Source: Brevipalpus yothersi
Lineage: Eukaryota; Arthropoda; Arachnida; Trombidiformes; Tenuipalpidae
DNA: 64,000 nt
Direction of reading: 5' to 3'
NCBI GenBank assembly: GCA_003956705.1
Contig: QZCP01000190.1
Coordinates: forward strand, 186,001-250,000
In this document: positions 26,617 to 37,183 of the stretch, one piece after another
How the letters are laid out: each line of letters begins with the position of its first letter
Numbering within the stretch: the first letter of the stretch is position 1
The notes under the pieces: generated by a model
Databases searched by the model: none
What the model was told of the DNA's origin: nothing
The model's input: the letters and a program-made list of their open reading frames with translations, nothing else
Translations under genes and position numbers: made by a program

Positions 26617-28254
26617 GGATTTTTTGAATCCATTGGATGAATTGTATTCATAATCTCAACCTGAATGATTGGAGAAAACATTTCACCATACTGAATGAAT
26701 GAGCACTTGTAAGTTTTTTGCTTGATATTCTCTCAGTTATTGTCCACAAAAACAGACGACAGATGGATTCTTCGATAGTCATTTCATATTTCTAGAAGAG
26801 TCGAATGATTTGAGGATTTGCTCTTTTGAGGAGAACAAATAAAGATAAAGTAGTATTGATTGTGTCTTGATATAGATCACAAATAACCATGATCACTGGT
26901 TAGAGCCATAATCTGTCGCACAAGTTGACAGATAAGTAGATAAATTGGTATAATCGAACAAAGATGATTGGTAAGACATGATCATTTTGATCATAAATGA
27001 ATGGCAATAAAAGAGAACGGAATACATAAATGTGGCCCTCGAAAATGATTATCGAATGGCTTCCAGATCATTCAAAAAGAAAATTTTCACATCAATAAAT
27101 CCACAAGTTTTTAAATCAATGTTGTGACTAGATCTTTCGATCGAAACTGTATGCTGATGTTGATAACCTTAGTATTGGAATGTTCGACACTCACTGAGAA
27201 TTGTCTCAGTTCAAATCAAAATACTCGTGGCTTTGCTTCGAGCAATACGGAAAAGATGTGGAGAGCAAGTCGCGCCTCCAAAGAATCTCTCTCTTTTCCT
27301 CTCTTCTGCTCCTCTTCAAGTTTCTATGGAAACTGAGCATCGCCCAGCATCCGCATCTCGATGGATGTGAGAAGCAAGCAGCATGAACTGGTGTACTTTA
27401 GTGGCCAGATATTCCCGGTTTACTTAGCTTACATCACTATATTGTCTTAGCTTCCTCGACCTTTTCCTTTCATCTTTTATCTTTTTTCTGCTTATATGGT
27501 TTCAAATGGGGAGAAAATGAGATTTGCTATGAAAATAAATGAGATGGTATTTCTTTCTTTTCCAGCTAGTACACTGGATTCAGTTGAGATATCATACAGT
27601 TTCATCATATAAAAAATTTTCATAATTAGAGAAGCACTCAATTCATGCTATGCGAAAAAAATTACTAATAGAGAGAACCTACAAAAACCCTACAGAGGAA
27701 CTTGATAGGGGCAAAAATGTCTAAATTTCTGTAAATTTTTACTCTTTTAGATCCCATTTTGAAAAATGATAGAATCTTCAAGAGATTTCCGATTCTCTAA
27801 AGATCGAGATAGCTTCTGAAGAACAATGAAAAATTGTGTCGAGTTTTCAGCTGCTTTTTTATTGCTTGAAATAATTTCAATCAGTACAGATATTTCAGAC
27901 CAAATTCTTTAAACATAGATTACGTAATGATCAAGATAAGATCTACCTTGAATGAAAAAACCTCAAAAAGTCTCTTATAATGTGTTCAAAAGTCCTTTAT
28001 TTAGGATATGGAAAGATTTCTTGTTATATTGAGTCATTGCGTAGCTCATTGACGAGCTTTGGGATTGAATGATATTAAATTGAAACTAATGGTTTTTTGA
28101 GGCATCAAGGTGTGTATGCATGTATCGATTGAGAAAATCAAAGTTTCCTCCTCCAAGCTAGAACTGTCCATGAATATCAATGAATCTTAATTTCAAGGGC
28201 TTATCTGGGATGTTTATGAGGCGGGATTTGATCCTTAGATCTCCATAATGATGC
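26617..28254. other. Intergenic region between the receptor 5' end and the P450 3' end
   Basis: About 1.6 kb. It should contain the receptor promoter and 5' UTR (minus strand) and the P450 3' UTR and terminator. A short CT-rich stretch lies near 27285-27318. No gene, TATA box or repeat element could be assigned with confidence. Confidence 0.5.
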
Positions 28255-31200
28255 TCAACATGAAAATTTTGGACCATCTTCATCGATTGAGACAAGCAGA
28301 GTACGAGGAAACATAAAAAGTGAGAAAAAAGAAGATATTAATTTTGGGCAAGAATGAGCAGGAAAAGCTGCATGCAAATTCTGGGGATGAATAAATTCTC
28401 TGGGGAAGATTTTCAAAAAAAAATTTTCATCATGGTCCATGATGATGAGGGTATCCACTGAAAGAATAACTGAGAAAAAAGAGAGAGTATGAAAAGAGCA
28501 CGAACCCGAGCAACTAGAGTATATATTTCGATCTCAGATATTCTTCGCCCAACACACATTCGAGTTCCATATCCAAAGGGAAGATAGGCAAATGGACGAA
28601 TCGTGAGATGGTTAGAATGAGGATTCTCGGCTGTAGATGATAGCCATCGTTCTGGGAGATAAGAATATGGCTCTGAAAAATTACTCTCTTGAAGACAAGC
28701 AACTTGATTCTGGGTGATTATCATAGTCTGTTGAAAAAAGAAGGGAGAAAATTGTTCATAGTATTATGAAGGAAGTGAGGAAAAATTGGAAGTGAAGACA
28801 ATGAATTGCATCTGAAATTGGAGTTACTGGAAAGTTGAAGTCGATTCTTTTTCATTTCATTCTTTCACTTTAGCATAGAATATATGACTTTTTTCTGCTC
28901 ATATAATATTTTTTCACCAATCTTTGTTGTTTTTTATCTCTACCACAGCTTACAGGAAGAGAGCTGCTAGAGAATCGTGGTTAAGATTTTCCTTTCTTTC
29001 CGATGATTTTGTGATTCATTGCAAAATTTTTTACACTGAAGAATTTTTATGCCCTTATATGCCTTCACCAAATGTTCATGATGAAATAGAAGATGGGCAG
29101 GCTTAAAGTAAACCTTTCTCGCAATCAGATCGATTTCAAAGCAAACTTTCTCTCTACAAATTACCGGAAGGAAGAGAGATGAAATATTGCGAATTGTTGT
29201 ATCTGAGCTCAGAAAATTCGAAGCTCAAAGGTCTTTCCCAACTTATGAAGATTCCTATCTAAGTCTGCTCATAGATAGCTCAAAATTGAATCTCATTTCA
29301 GTTCAAAGATTTTCCATGCTCATGTTCTCTAAAGAGATTAGAGAACTGGTACCTCGATGGTCTACGTAATCAGTATTCTATACGAATATTTTCAGTCATT
29401 TGAGAAAAATTTCATCGTTATCTCAACTAGTCTTTAGAATGATGACCCTCAAATTCGAGAATGCTAGGTATAGTAGTTCGTTAGATCTGTCCCAGTTGGA
29501 AAAATCGAGCTGATTTATGCTGAGACGACCATAATGGCCATTTTTCGAGGGGGGTGGGGATATCCAGCATTATATAATCAATTAAATTCTCTTGCATTCG
29601 AAAAATTGGCTGACCCTATCAGATTTAAAATTCGTATCATATTTGAAGATGGAAAGAGTATGTGCTAGCGATTAGATCTTTATCGAAGATTTTTTTAGCT
29701 GACCTTTCCTCAGAAAAACCAATAAAAAAGATGCAAAATTGAACGATCAAAATATAATGTCAATCAAATTCCAGGGATGCATCAAACAATAATTTTCAAA
29801 CAGAGGATATCCATTGTTGATGAGTAATAAGTGAATAGATGGTGTAGGTATTTCGTTTCTTATGGACTTTCTTAAGATGTTTTGCACAGGTAATATGATA
29901 CCGAAAATTGCTATCACAATCATTACACTTGTAGGTGAAAACTGATGGACACACATGATATTTGAGCTGTCTTATTTTCTTGTGCTCGAATTTACAACCC
30001 TATGTGAAATCAGAACTTTACCTACTGAGCAACGATATTTGCCTTCTTTCTTAATAATGATGATTTTCAGAATCTCATCATAGTGTTCTTCCGATATAAA
30101 CTCATCATCTTGATGAATGACAAAAAAATTAGCTTTGCCATCGCTAGCTGAGTGGTCTGAAGGAAGTATCGATTGAAAATTTTCTCTTCTTTTTCGATCG
30201 CCTTTCAACTTTCAATTCATGTTGATTGTCATCAACTTGGCGCTTCAGGATATCCTCATCATCAATTTCAGAACCTCAGCCCATCTCTCTATTAATTACG
30301 ATGATCAGCTCCTCAACTGCATTGTGAGATATTCTTCTGCTAACTATGAAGCTTGAAAATTTGCTTTGACAATAGAAGTCATCAACTGCGAATAGCTCTC
30401 TTTAATATTCGTGATGCTCGATCTCATCCTCTTCTATTACACTTGAAGGCTGAAACAGAACGTTATTCGGAGGTGCTGATGAACTCGAATGTGGGATATC
30501 TTCACTGAGTATATCTGATGATGCATCCAGAATCAATTCACGATAGTGAGGAACTTCAGCTGGCTCAGGAACTTGAAAGCCGAATAGTTCTAAAGCATGA
30601 CGATCACGGTAATAAGTTCTACGCGACATTATCAAAACAATGTTCAAAGAGCAGATAATGGATACCAATACTAGATATTTTCCTGATGCGAAGTGAGATA
30701 AGGAACCAGTTTAGTTTGTATTCATCAGGAAAATATCCACAATACTTTCAGTAGACTGGTTAGGTGTACACGTGTGAATGAGTATTGTTTTTTTTGAAAT
30801 GATTAGTTAAATTGCTCATTTAAATGTCAATTAATTAGTATGTCCAACAGATTTTTTGTATTCGAAGACCACGAAGAGGATATCTTGGTGATCAGTGCTG
30901 CGAATATATTACATTATAGTAATGTGATATCTCGATGCTCAAAATATGAGCAAGTTGTTGTTTTCAATCCTGTCCAAGTTCATCTCAATGGTAGGGAACT
31001 AGTGGGTGATATTATACACCTATCAGGTCAGTCATTCTCTTCTGTTTCGAGTGTCAAAGAGTCTATTCTTTGGTGTTTCAACTAGAATCTTTGATCGAGG
31101 CCGAAGAGGTGAGAATAAGGCTGCTAAGACAAAAGCTCAATCAATCAATGGCTGGGGATATCCATGGCAGATTTTGTCGAGGTAATAGAAACGAAATTAC

Positions 31201-34200
31201 ATGATTCTTATTTCAGTTTTTGACTCATCATTTCAACAGATTCGAGTATAGCATCAGATAGGACCATCAATCAAACGACAGGTAAAATATCCCACAGTTT
31301 TGTGCATCTTTCAATCATTCAATTTTCTTGATCATCATTAGATTCATGCTATCCTGTGGATAACTCAAATACTCCAAATCGAGGTAAAGATTGAAGAAAT
31401 ATGCTGCAAGTTTAACTCATTCTGATTTGAGAAATCCTTTTCCTACTTCTTGCTTAGATTATCAATCGAGAAATCAGGCTGGTGACGATACTTAAGGTAA
31501 TTCTTCATGTGAAAATAGGATATCCGCTTAAACTCTTCAATTTTTCTCATACAGGCTCACTTGTTTTAACTGATATCTCGAACGGCACAAGAATAGGTAA
31601 TGATGATTAATTTCTGTGCCAAATCTTACAAGAGGAAATTCTTCTTCCAGATAGAAGCCGAGCTCATCCGTCTACCCCTCGTTCTATCTCACAATCAACC
31701 ACTCCTCGGCCTTATAACAATGAGCTTTCTGATCAGTATCAATCTGTTTCATGGGACAATTCTGGTGTATCGAGAGCTGAGGATATCCTTCTTGTGAATG
31801 ATGAGGTAGCTGATCTATCAACACCCCAAGCTCAAGAGTTATTCATAAAAATGAAATTTCGTCCAAGATCAACTTAATCAAGCGTTCACTCAGCCAGCTT
31901 CTAACCGATACCTCTAGAACGATCAATATAAGATGAACCCAAGCTGGTTAATTCATTTGAGTGATGAATCTGAGGATATCCTCGGCTCTCGATTTTTCCA
32001 GAGGGATTATTGTTTTTTCTGATGTGTTATTCTCGATCTCTCGATTTCCACTCTTCTTCTCGTTAATCATGCAAATAAAGTTCAATTTTACACTAGATCA
32101 ATACGAAAAAATCTCCACTATCTGTCCATAATGAAAAACTACTGAGAATTATCTGGTATGAGGATATCCCCCATGCTCTACAGCATATTTTTTCATACTT
32201 TTCAGTCAATTCTGTGAATCCCATAATGTAATATCTTTAAAATCATAGGATTTTTCAGTGCCACCATCGACTATTTTACAGTATGGCATTTTCTTAATGA
32301 AGTACGAAAGATCTGCATATTTTGCGTTCTTTTTTCCAACTGGGGTGTCCATGAGATATTCTGGAACTGAATTGAAAATTACAGAGGCACGGATTGAGAT
32401 GTTTTATCTCTCTGAAGACATTTTAAGCTGAGCTATTAAGATACCTTTCTGCAATAAGTTTTGGTACATAAAAAATTTCTAAGAACTTTCTAAGAATTCC
32501 TATTCTCTGGAAATTTGAGTTTCTAGAGAGAAGAAATGTTGACTGGGCAATAGAAAAAATAATAATCATCATCATTTAATCCATAAGTCGTCTAAAATTC
32601 CACAAACGCTGGTCAAGTCTAAACCATAGTGACTTATCATCTTCTCTTATCAAACAGACATTTATATTTATTCTCTACCGATCGATACGAAGAGCTACGT
32701 CTCACATGGTGAATCAAATAATCAATCGATGAGGAATAGGATTTAGTGGTAAACGATAGCGAACAGTAATCATTCTAGAATCTGAAAAAAAAGATGAAAT
32801 CTCAACGGAATGGATTTTGCCTGTTTAGACCCAAGTTAAAAGTTTTTTCATAAAGAGTTTGAATTTTAGCAATTTAGTGCTCTAATGATCATAGTTAATC
32901 AACAAAACGATGCAATCATCAATTAGAAAGTTTCATACGATATAATCACCCCTCTAATCTCTATTATTGATGCATCGTAATTTTTCCAGCTAATCAGTAA
33001 GCTGGTAAGATTTGCATCTAAAAATAATACTAAAACTGAGTTTATGCAAGAGTTGAGAAGTCAGCTTAGAGGAATAGACTCTCACTGTTTCACTAAGCAA
33101 CCTTAGAGAACCAGTTTCAATTTAGTGTATGCTTCATAAAAATGCTGGTAAACATCGAGTTTTAAATGAGAAGATTCAATCAATTGATGAATTTCTCTGG
33201 TCAATCTCCAGAAAATTCGCCTTCAGAAGTATATTTTGGACAAAAAAAGAATATCAAAGTCCAACTTACCCCTTTGGGAATATGGAAGTTTCGTATAATA
33301 ATGTCACTAGTGGTGAATCGACCAGTGCCAATCGATAATGGATTGAGCCTCATTCCTTCTTTCACACAAGCTTTTAAAATTTTCATGGAATCAATAGCTT
33401 TTGAGGTCATCTGATGAGAGCTGGATAGAACATCATCTACTTCCTCACGAAGTTGCCTTTGATGAGTAGGATTTTTTGCTAAATGGTAGAGAACATAGCC
33501 TACAATCAAAGCAGTTGTATCTATTCCAGCGAGAATCATGTCCATGGTTAGACCAAAGATATCTTTACTGGAAATTTTTGGTGGCAAAAATGAAAAAACA
33601 TCCTTTCCTGTTACTTCTGAATCTTGAGAAAAATTACTCTGTCTTGTCTCCAGCAACTTGGACACCATTGATGCTATCGATTCCTGAGATTTAACTAGTT
33701 GAGAGTAACTTTTTGTATTCCAGTATTTCCATAGATCCAAAGTTCCAATCTCAGTTCTCATGATAGCTTCGTGAGTTTGATGAACGCAATCAATAAAATG
33801 ATCTATCTCAATTTTTGGCTTCTCAGAGCAGTCTAAGGCTCCAACTCTGATTCCTAAAAATATTTTGAGGATGTCTAGAGAGACATAAACATGGGTAAGA
33901 AAGATTTAGCACCAATTGTGATACAACTTACTCTCTAAAGCCCAATAATGAAGATCCTCAATTATATTTTCAACTTCAAAAATGTCATTCCTCTTTCGCC
34001 TAATATATTGTATGAAGCTTTGCGCAATGAGGTCACAATCAGGGACAAATTGATTCACGATTTTTGGTTTCATCATGATACCTTGGATCAATTTGCGTAA
34101 ACGATACCATTCTTCACCATTTCTTAGAAAAATGAAGGCAAATGAGGTAAGCCTAGACATTTTCGAGATATTTTTTCCTCAGAAAGCAATTCACTCACTC

Positions 34201-34774
34201 TGGAAACAGTCCTCCTGATGGATAGAGATGTAATCTGTCTCTTCGATATTTCATGAGCGCACGATGACTTCGTCTGGCAGGAAATTTACCTTCATTACGA
34301 AATAAGGTCTCCATATCGTTTGGATCGAAAAGGTGTACTAGACTGTTGCTACCATATAACGTTTCTCTTACTATTGGCCCATAATTTGACAAATTTTTCA
34401 GCCCGTTTTCACACGCTCTCTCCATGTCATAATCACCTAAAGAAGAAAATCAAAAAATCACAGAGCACAAAAATCTAGTGCAATAGGACGCTCAAGATCT
34501 AAACGAAGTTGTGTTTTATCCAATTAACAGCATTCTCGAGGATAAAAAATCAATTTGATCACAGCCCCAACTTCAAAGCAGAGTGAGTCAATTCAACCAT
34601 CAATTTTTAAGATTGAGATTGAACCTATTTTCGGGAAATAATTTCAAAAGTTGACTTACCAATAAGGGGTAAATATCTCCAAACATTTCCTATCAGAGGT
34701 AAAGGTCGGGGTCCTGGTATCTCAGTGAATGGTCGCACCGATGCCTGCCTCAATAAGCAGAGATGAATACGCAT
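28255..34774 (-). CDS. Cytochrome P450, mitochondrial clan
   Basis: Exons 34660-34774, 34199-34436, 33932-34122, 33270-33853 and 28506-28727 join in frame to 450 codons. The last ~40-50 residues are unresolved between 28255 and 28505, where a frame ending LLVSIDEDGPKFSC looks like a family C-terminus. Landmarks in order: IPGPRPLPLIGNVWRYLP near the N-terminus, helix-C WYRLR, I-helix AGIDTTA, K-helix EGMR (ExxR), PERW, and the heme loop FGYGTRMCVGRR with the cysteine ligand. The IPGP...GNVWRYLP start, YPSGG and GRRISEIEI are typical of animal mitochondrial-clan P450s, which take electrons from adrenodoxin; several make ecdysteroids. Start chosen at the first ATG before the Pro-rich hinge; the presequence is short (about 15 residues), so an upstream exon may be missing. 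Intron 4 (28728-33269) is 4.5 kb and hosts two other genes. Confidence 0.88.
29796..30629 (-). CDS. Zinc-finger protein ORF nested in P450 intron, interrupted
   Basis: The first open frame starts at ATG 30629 (MSRRTYY) and runs to a stop at 30402. Further frames continue to a stop at 29796. The clearest piece is a C2H2 finger near the end (YKCNDC, twelve residues, H, four residues, H), preceded by a second Cys-Cys-His half and by a basic/acidic region. To join the pieces one needs introns (for example GTGTAA at about 30445 and GTAATT at about 30300) plus removal of only 26 bases between the two fingers, which restores C-x2-C. That is either an extremely short intron or a frameshift. It is a nuclear, DNA-binding type protein if intact. 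It may instead be a decaying copy. No named family. Confidence 0.4.
30630..30839. promoter_or_regulatory. Shared 210-base spacer between two divergent nested genes
   Basis: The start codons at 30629 (-) and 30840 (+) are only 210 bases apart, so the spacer must hold both promoters if both genes are active. It is AT-rich, with a T run at about 30789-30796. I see no clear TATA box. The role is inferred from layout. Confidence 0.35.
30840..31877 (+). CDS. Unknown seven-exon gene with phase-1 micro-exons, PDZ-like segments
   Basis: Exons 30840-31026, 31086-31181, 31240-31281, 31342-31383, 31458-31481, 31555-31596 and 31651-31877, with introns of 58-76 bases that start GT and end AG. Every intron is in phase 1, so each internal exon can be skipped without breaking the frame. 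Exons 3, 4 and 6 are each exactly 42 bases and exon 5 is 24. The product is 219 residues. The ends of exons 1-2 (GDIIHLSESL then AEEVRIRLLRQ) and exon 7 (EDILLVND, then PQAQELF) resemble the second half of PDZ domains, but no GLGF-type loop is seen. The middle is a Ser/Asn/Thr-rich linker. It is nested on the strand opposite to its host P450 gene. I do not recognise the family; consistent splice phases argue it is real. Confidence 0.6.
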
Positions 34775-35433
34775 TGAGAACAGAGAGATCACCAGATTAC
34801 CAGATAGAAGAATTGGAGCATCAAATAGAAAATAACTTTTGGAATTCTTTCACTGACAACAGCTCATAATACACGTGATGTAAGTGATGAGAAGTTAACC
34901 ACCAATGACGACTCGTCTCATCTAGTCTGTCCTCTTACCGATCTTGCCTTCAGGCTGTTTCATGCTTGAACCGTCTCCATAGACAGTGTAAAGAGCTATG
35001 ATCACATCAGGTAGAACATGCATGGTTTAAAGGACTGAACTCATGAACCTTGCAATTTTGAGATCAATGAAATAGTCATAGGATTCGTAAATACTATGAG
35101 AATGGGCGACTATAAATTCATGGTCGTTAAGGCGGAAAAATCTTTAATTATTGGAAACTGTAAATTATATTGACTCATCAAAAAAGCGAAAAATAATCTG
35201 ATTTAAGAATATTTATGATGATAAATGGTTAGATTTTCTTAGAGATCGGTCCATTGTAATGCCACTTTTTTGCTTCACAATCACACTGGATGTATCATCG
35301 GTCCAATTTTTCGAAAGATTTTGAGCGACCTTATTCGCTTTTACATAAAAATTTTGGCTAACAAGTTAAGAATTTGCATAATCTGGAATCAAAAGCTCAT
35401 CAAAATTACAAGACGATGACTTAGAGAAGAAAT
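34775..35433. other. Intergenic, P450 5' side
   Basis: 659 bases. It should hold the P450 promoter (minus strand) and the 3' UTR of the 5-phosphatase gene. A short open frame at about 34932-35024 (-) ends at a possible GTAAGA donor and could be an upstream P450 exon, but it does not look like a mitochondrial targeting peptide. Confidence 0.4.
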
Positions 35434-37183
35434 TTATGAATTGATTTCAAATGGGTCACTAACAGAAAGTACATCACCGATTTCGTTGAAATAAACTAGT
35501 CTACACTTCCCCGGTCTAAGTAGAACGAGATCTGAAAAGTCTACCCGATACCAAGGGGCAGAGGGTTTAAAATTCGTGGTTTCAGGGGAAGAGGAAGAAG
35601 ATGCAGTGTCATTTTGAGTGCTAAAATTCGGTAACAAAGATAACGATCTCGATTGTAATTCGGATAATGGATCTGGATCTATCCAGACATAGGTGAGAGG
35701 TTCATCCAGATCGTCAAAATCAGCAGGATAAAGACCGACCCAATCAAAAACTGATACATTGTGTGTTGTGTTCTTGAGAAGTAAATTTTGGAGGTTAGGT
35801 AGGTTTCTGGTGGAGAAACTTTCCGATGCAAACTGTTTTGCTGATGATGAAAGATCTTGCAGATTGTGATCATTGGGTTCCAGAGTGAAAAATGCTGCAG
35901 ATTCTCTGCTAGTTCTCCAATTTGTTGGCTTAGCGAATCGAACTGCGCGTCGATTCCGTTTTGATTTGGAGGGTATTGATAATTTGAGAATTTGTGAAAC
36001 AGGTTTGTGATCACTTTGTTTCAGATTGAAATGAGCTTGATACTTGTCAGCCTGAATTCTGGTATCAAAATTTTTTTCTCCAATCTTGGCAAGTATTCTA
36101 TCACACCAGGAGGGTTTTCGAGATAAATCATAATCATCAGTGAACTGCTTGAACTTGTAAGTTGGAAGGAAGGTTATATTCGGCTCAGTGAATGACTCAA
36201 AGGCTCGAAATTCTGTTCGAGCTCGAGGAAGCTGAAAAAAGAGGAAAGTATCGTTGAATATACATCCAAAACATAAAATTGACTGATCTTTTCTCACCTG
36301 ATCATATTGCAAAAGATGTTCGAGCGCTTTGCTTGAGCCATTTTGAGAATTTGATTGACTACGATAAGAATCAACATTGATAGAAATTTCGTGGGTTTCA
36401 ATGTTTTCTAATCTGAAATTAAGGTCCCCAATCCAGACAATAACACTAGAATAAAGGGAAAATATCAAAAATCAGTCATGAAAAGTTGAAAAGAAGTGAG
36501 AGCAACTTACTCGTGATCACTTATTGTGAGATATCTAATGGGTTTCTTCATTTCGAAGAGCATATTTTGTGTTATAAGGAAATACTCTTTGATTCGTTTA
36601 GCAAAATTGTAATCATGAGCACTTAAGTGGGAATTTATGACCACAAGAGACTTATCGTCGATATCGAAACGAATGCCAACGGCACCTTTGTTACCCCAAT
36701 AACCGGCGAGTCCAGTTTTGACGTAAGATGTTGAGAGATTTCGAATTCTAGGAAGAAGATCTCTTTTAGCGAGAACTATTAGGAGAATTCCAACCAATCG
36801 AATCTTTTTAATGGCCACAAAATCATGAAATTTCAGTGCATGCTTGGTGGCGTTTACCCAAGGTTCCTCGGTGAAGCTAGGAAACTTGACTTCCTGAAAC
36901 CTTTTTTTCGAGAGAGAAAGAAATTACATTTTTATAAAAATTACATCCTAAAATACGGAAAATTGCAATGTTTTCCTTACCCAACTGCTATAAAATCAGG
37001 ACCTTGCCCATTTGAAATTGATGAGGCTACAAAATTGGATAAATGATCTACATAGTCACGTGATGGAGATGTGTCCATCACATTCCATGTTAACAACAAT
37101 ATACTAAAAATAAAAATGAGTTGAATCATTCATCTGATAGGGATAGATAAAACAGACAAGACTTACGTGAAGTCAACCATCAT
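35434..37183 (-). CDS. Inositol polyphosphate 5-phosphatase with C-terminal SKICH-like domain
   Basis: Five exons: 37167-37183, 36981-37103, 36511-36900, 36298-36445 and 35434-36231, in frame, 491 residues. The product removes the 5-phosphate of phosphoinositides. Catalytic landmarks in order: LLTWNVMD (~8-15), NKGAVGIRF, the NSHLSAHD motif, VWIGDLNFR (~180-188), RKPSWCDRIL (~265-273) and SDHKPV (~299-304). Residues ~384-490 (VFDWVGLYPADF ... LRPGKCRLVYF ... DPFEI) match the SKICH domain found after the catalytic domain in the SKIP/PIPP group (INPP5K, INPP5J), which directs membrane localisation. There is no proline-rich N-terminus, so it is closest in layout to INPP5K. The first coding exon is only 17 bases. 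It lies head to head with LAS1. Confidence 0.93.

Larger units (their letters stand above)
29559..32169. repeat. Cluster of GATATC palindromes
   Basis: GATATC starts at 29559, 29806, 30249, 30495, 30879, 30926, 31157, 31519, 31572, 31782, 31975 and 32164: twelve in 2.6 kb, about once per 220 bases. Chance predicts about one per 4 kb, and the rest of the window has only a handful. Most sit in the longer palindrome GGATATCC or AGGATATCC. Some are codons for Asp-Ile in the nested genes (often Glu-Asp-Ile); others, including those at 31519, 31975 and 32164, lie in introns or past the stop codon, so coding alone does not explain the cluster. Confidence 0.7.
28728..33269 (-). other. Intron 4 of the P450 gene, host of nested genes
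   Basis: 4.54 kb between the exon ending IPKG and the exon starting TMIITQ; the join is phase 0 and gives the expected family sequence. It contains the divergent pair at 29796-31877 and a cluster of GATATC hexamers. Two further + strand open frames (28924-29106 and 29187-29369) look protein-like but have no recognised domain. 32170-33269 shows nothing I can assign. Confidence 0.8.

Noticed and set aside
29559..32169. Nested pair as a DNA transposon with terminal inverted repeats
   Set aside because: Border sequences share only GGGGATATCC and no longer inverted repeat or target-site duplication could be seen.
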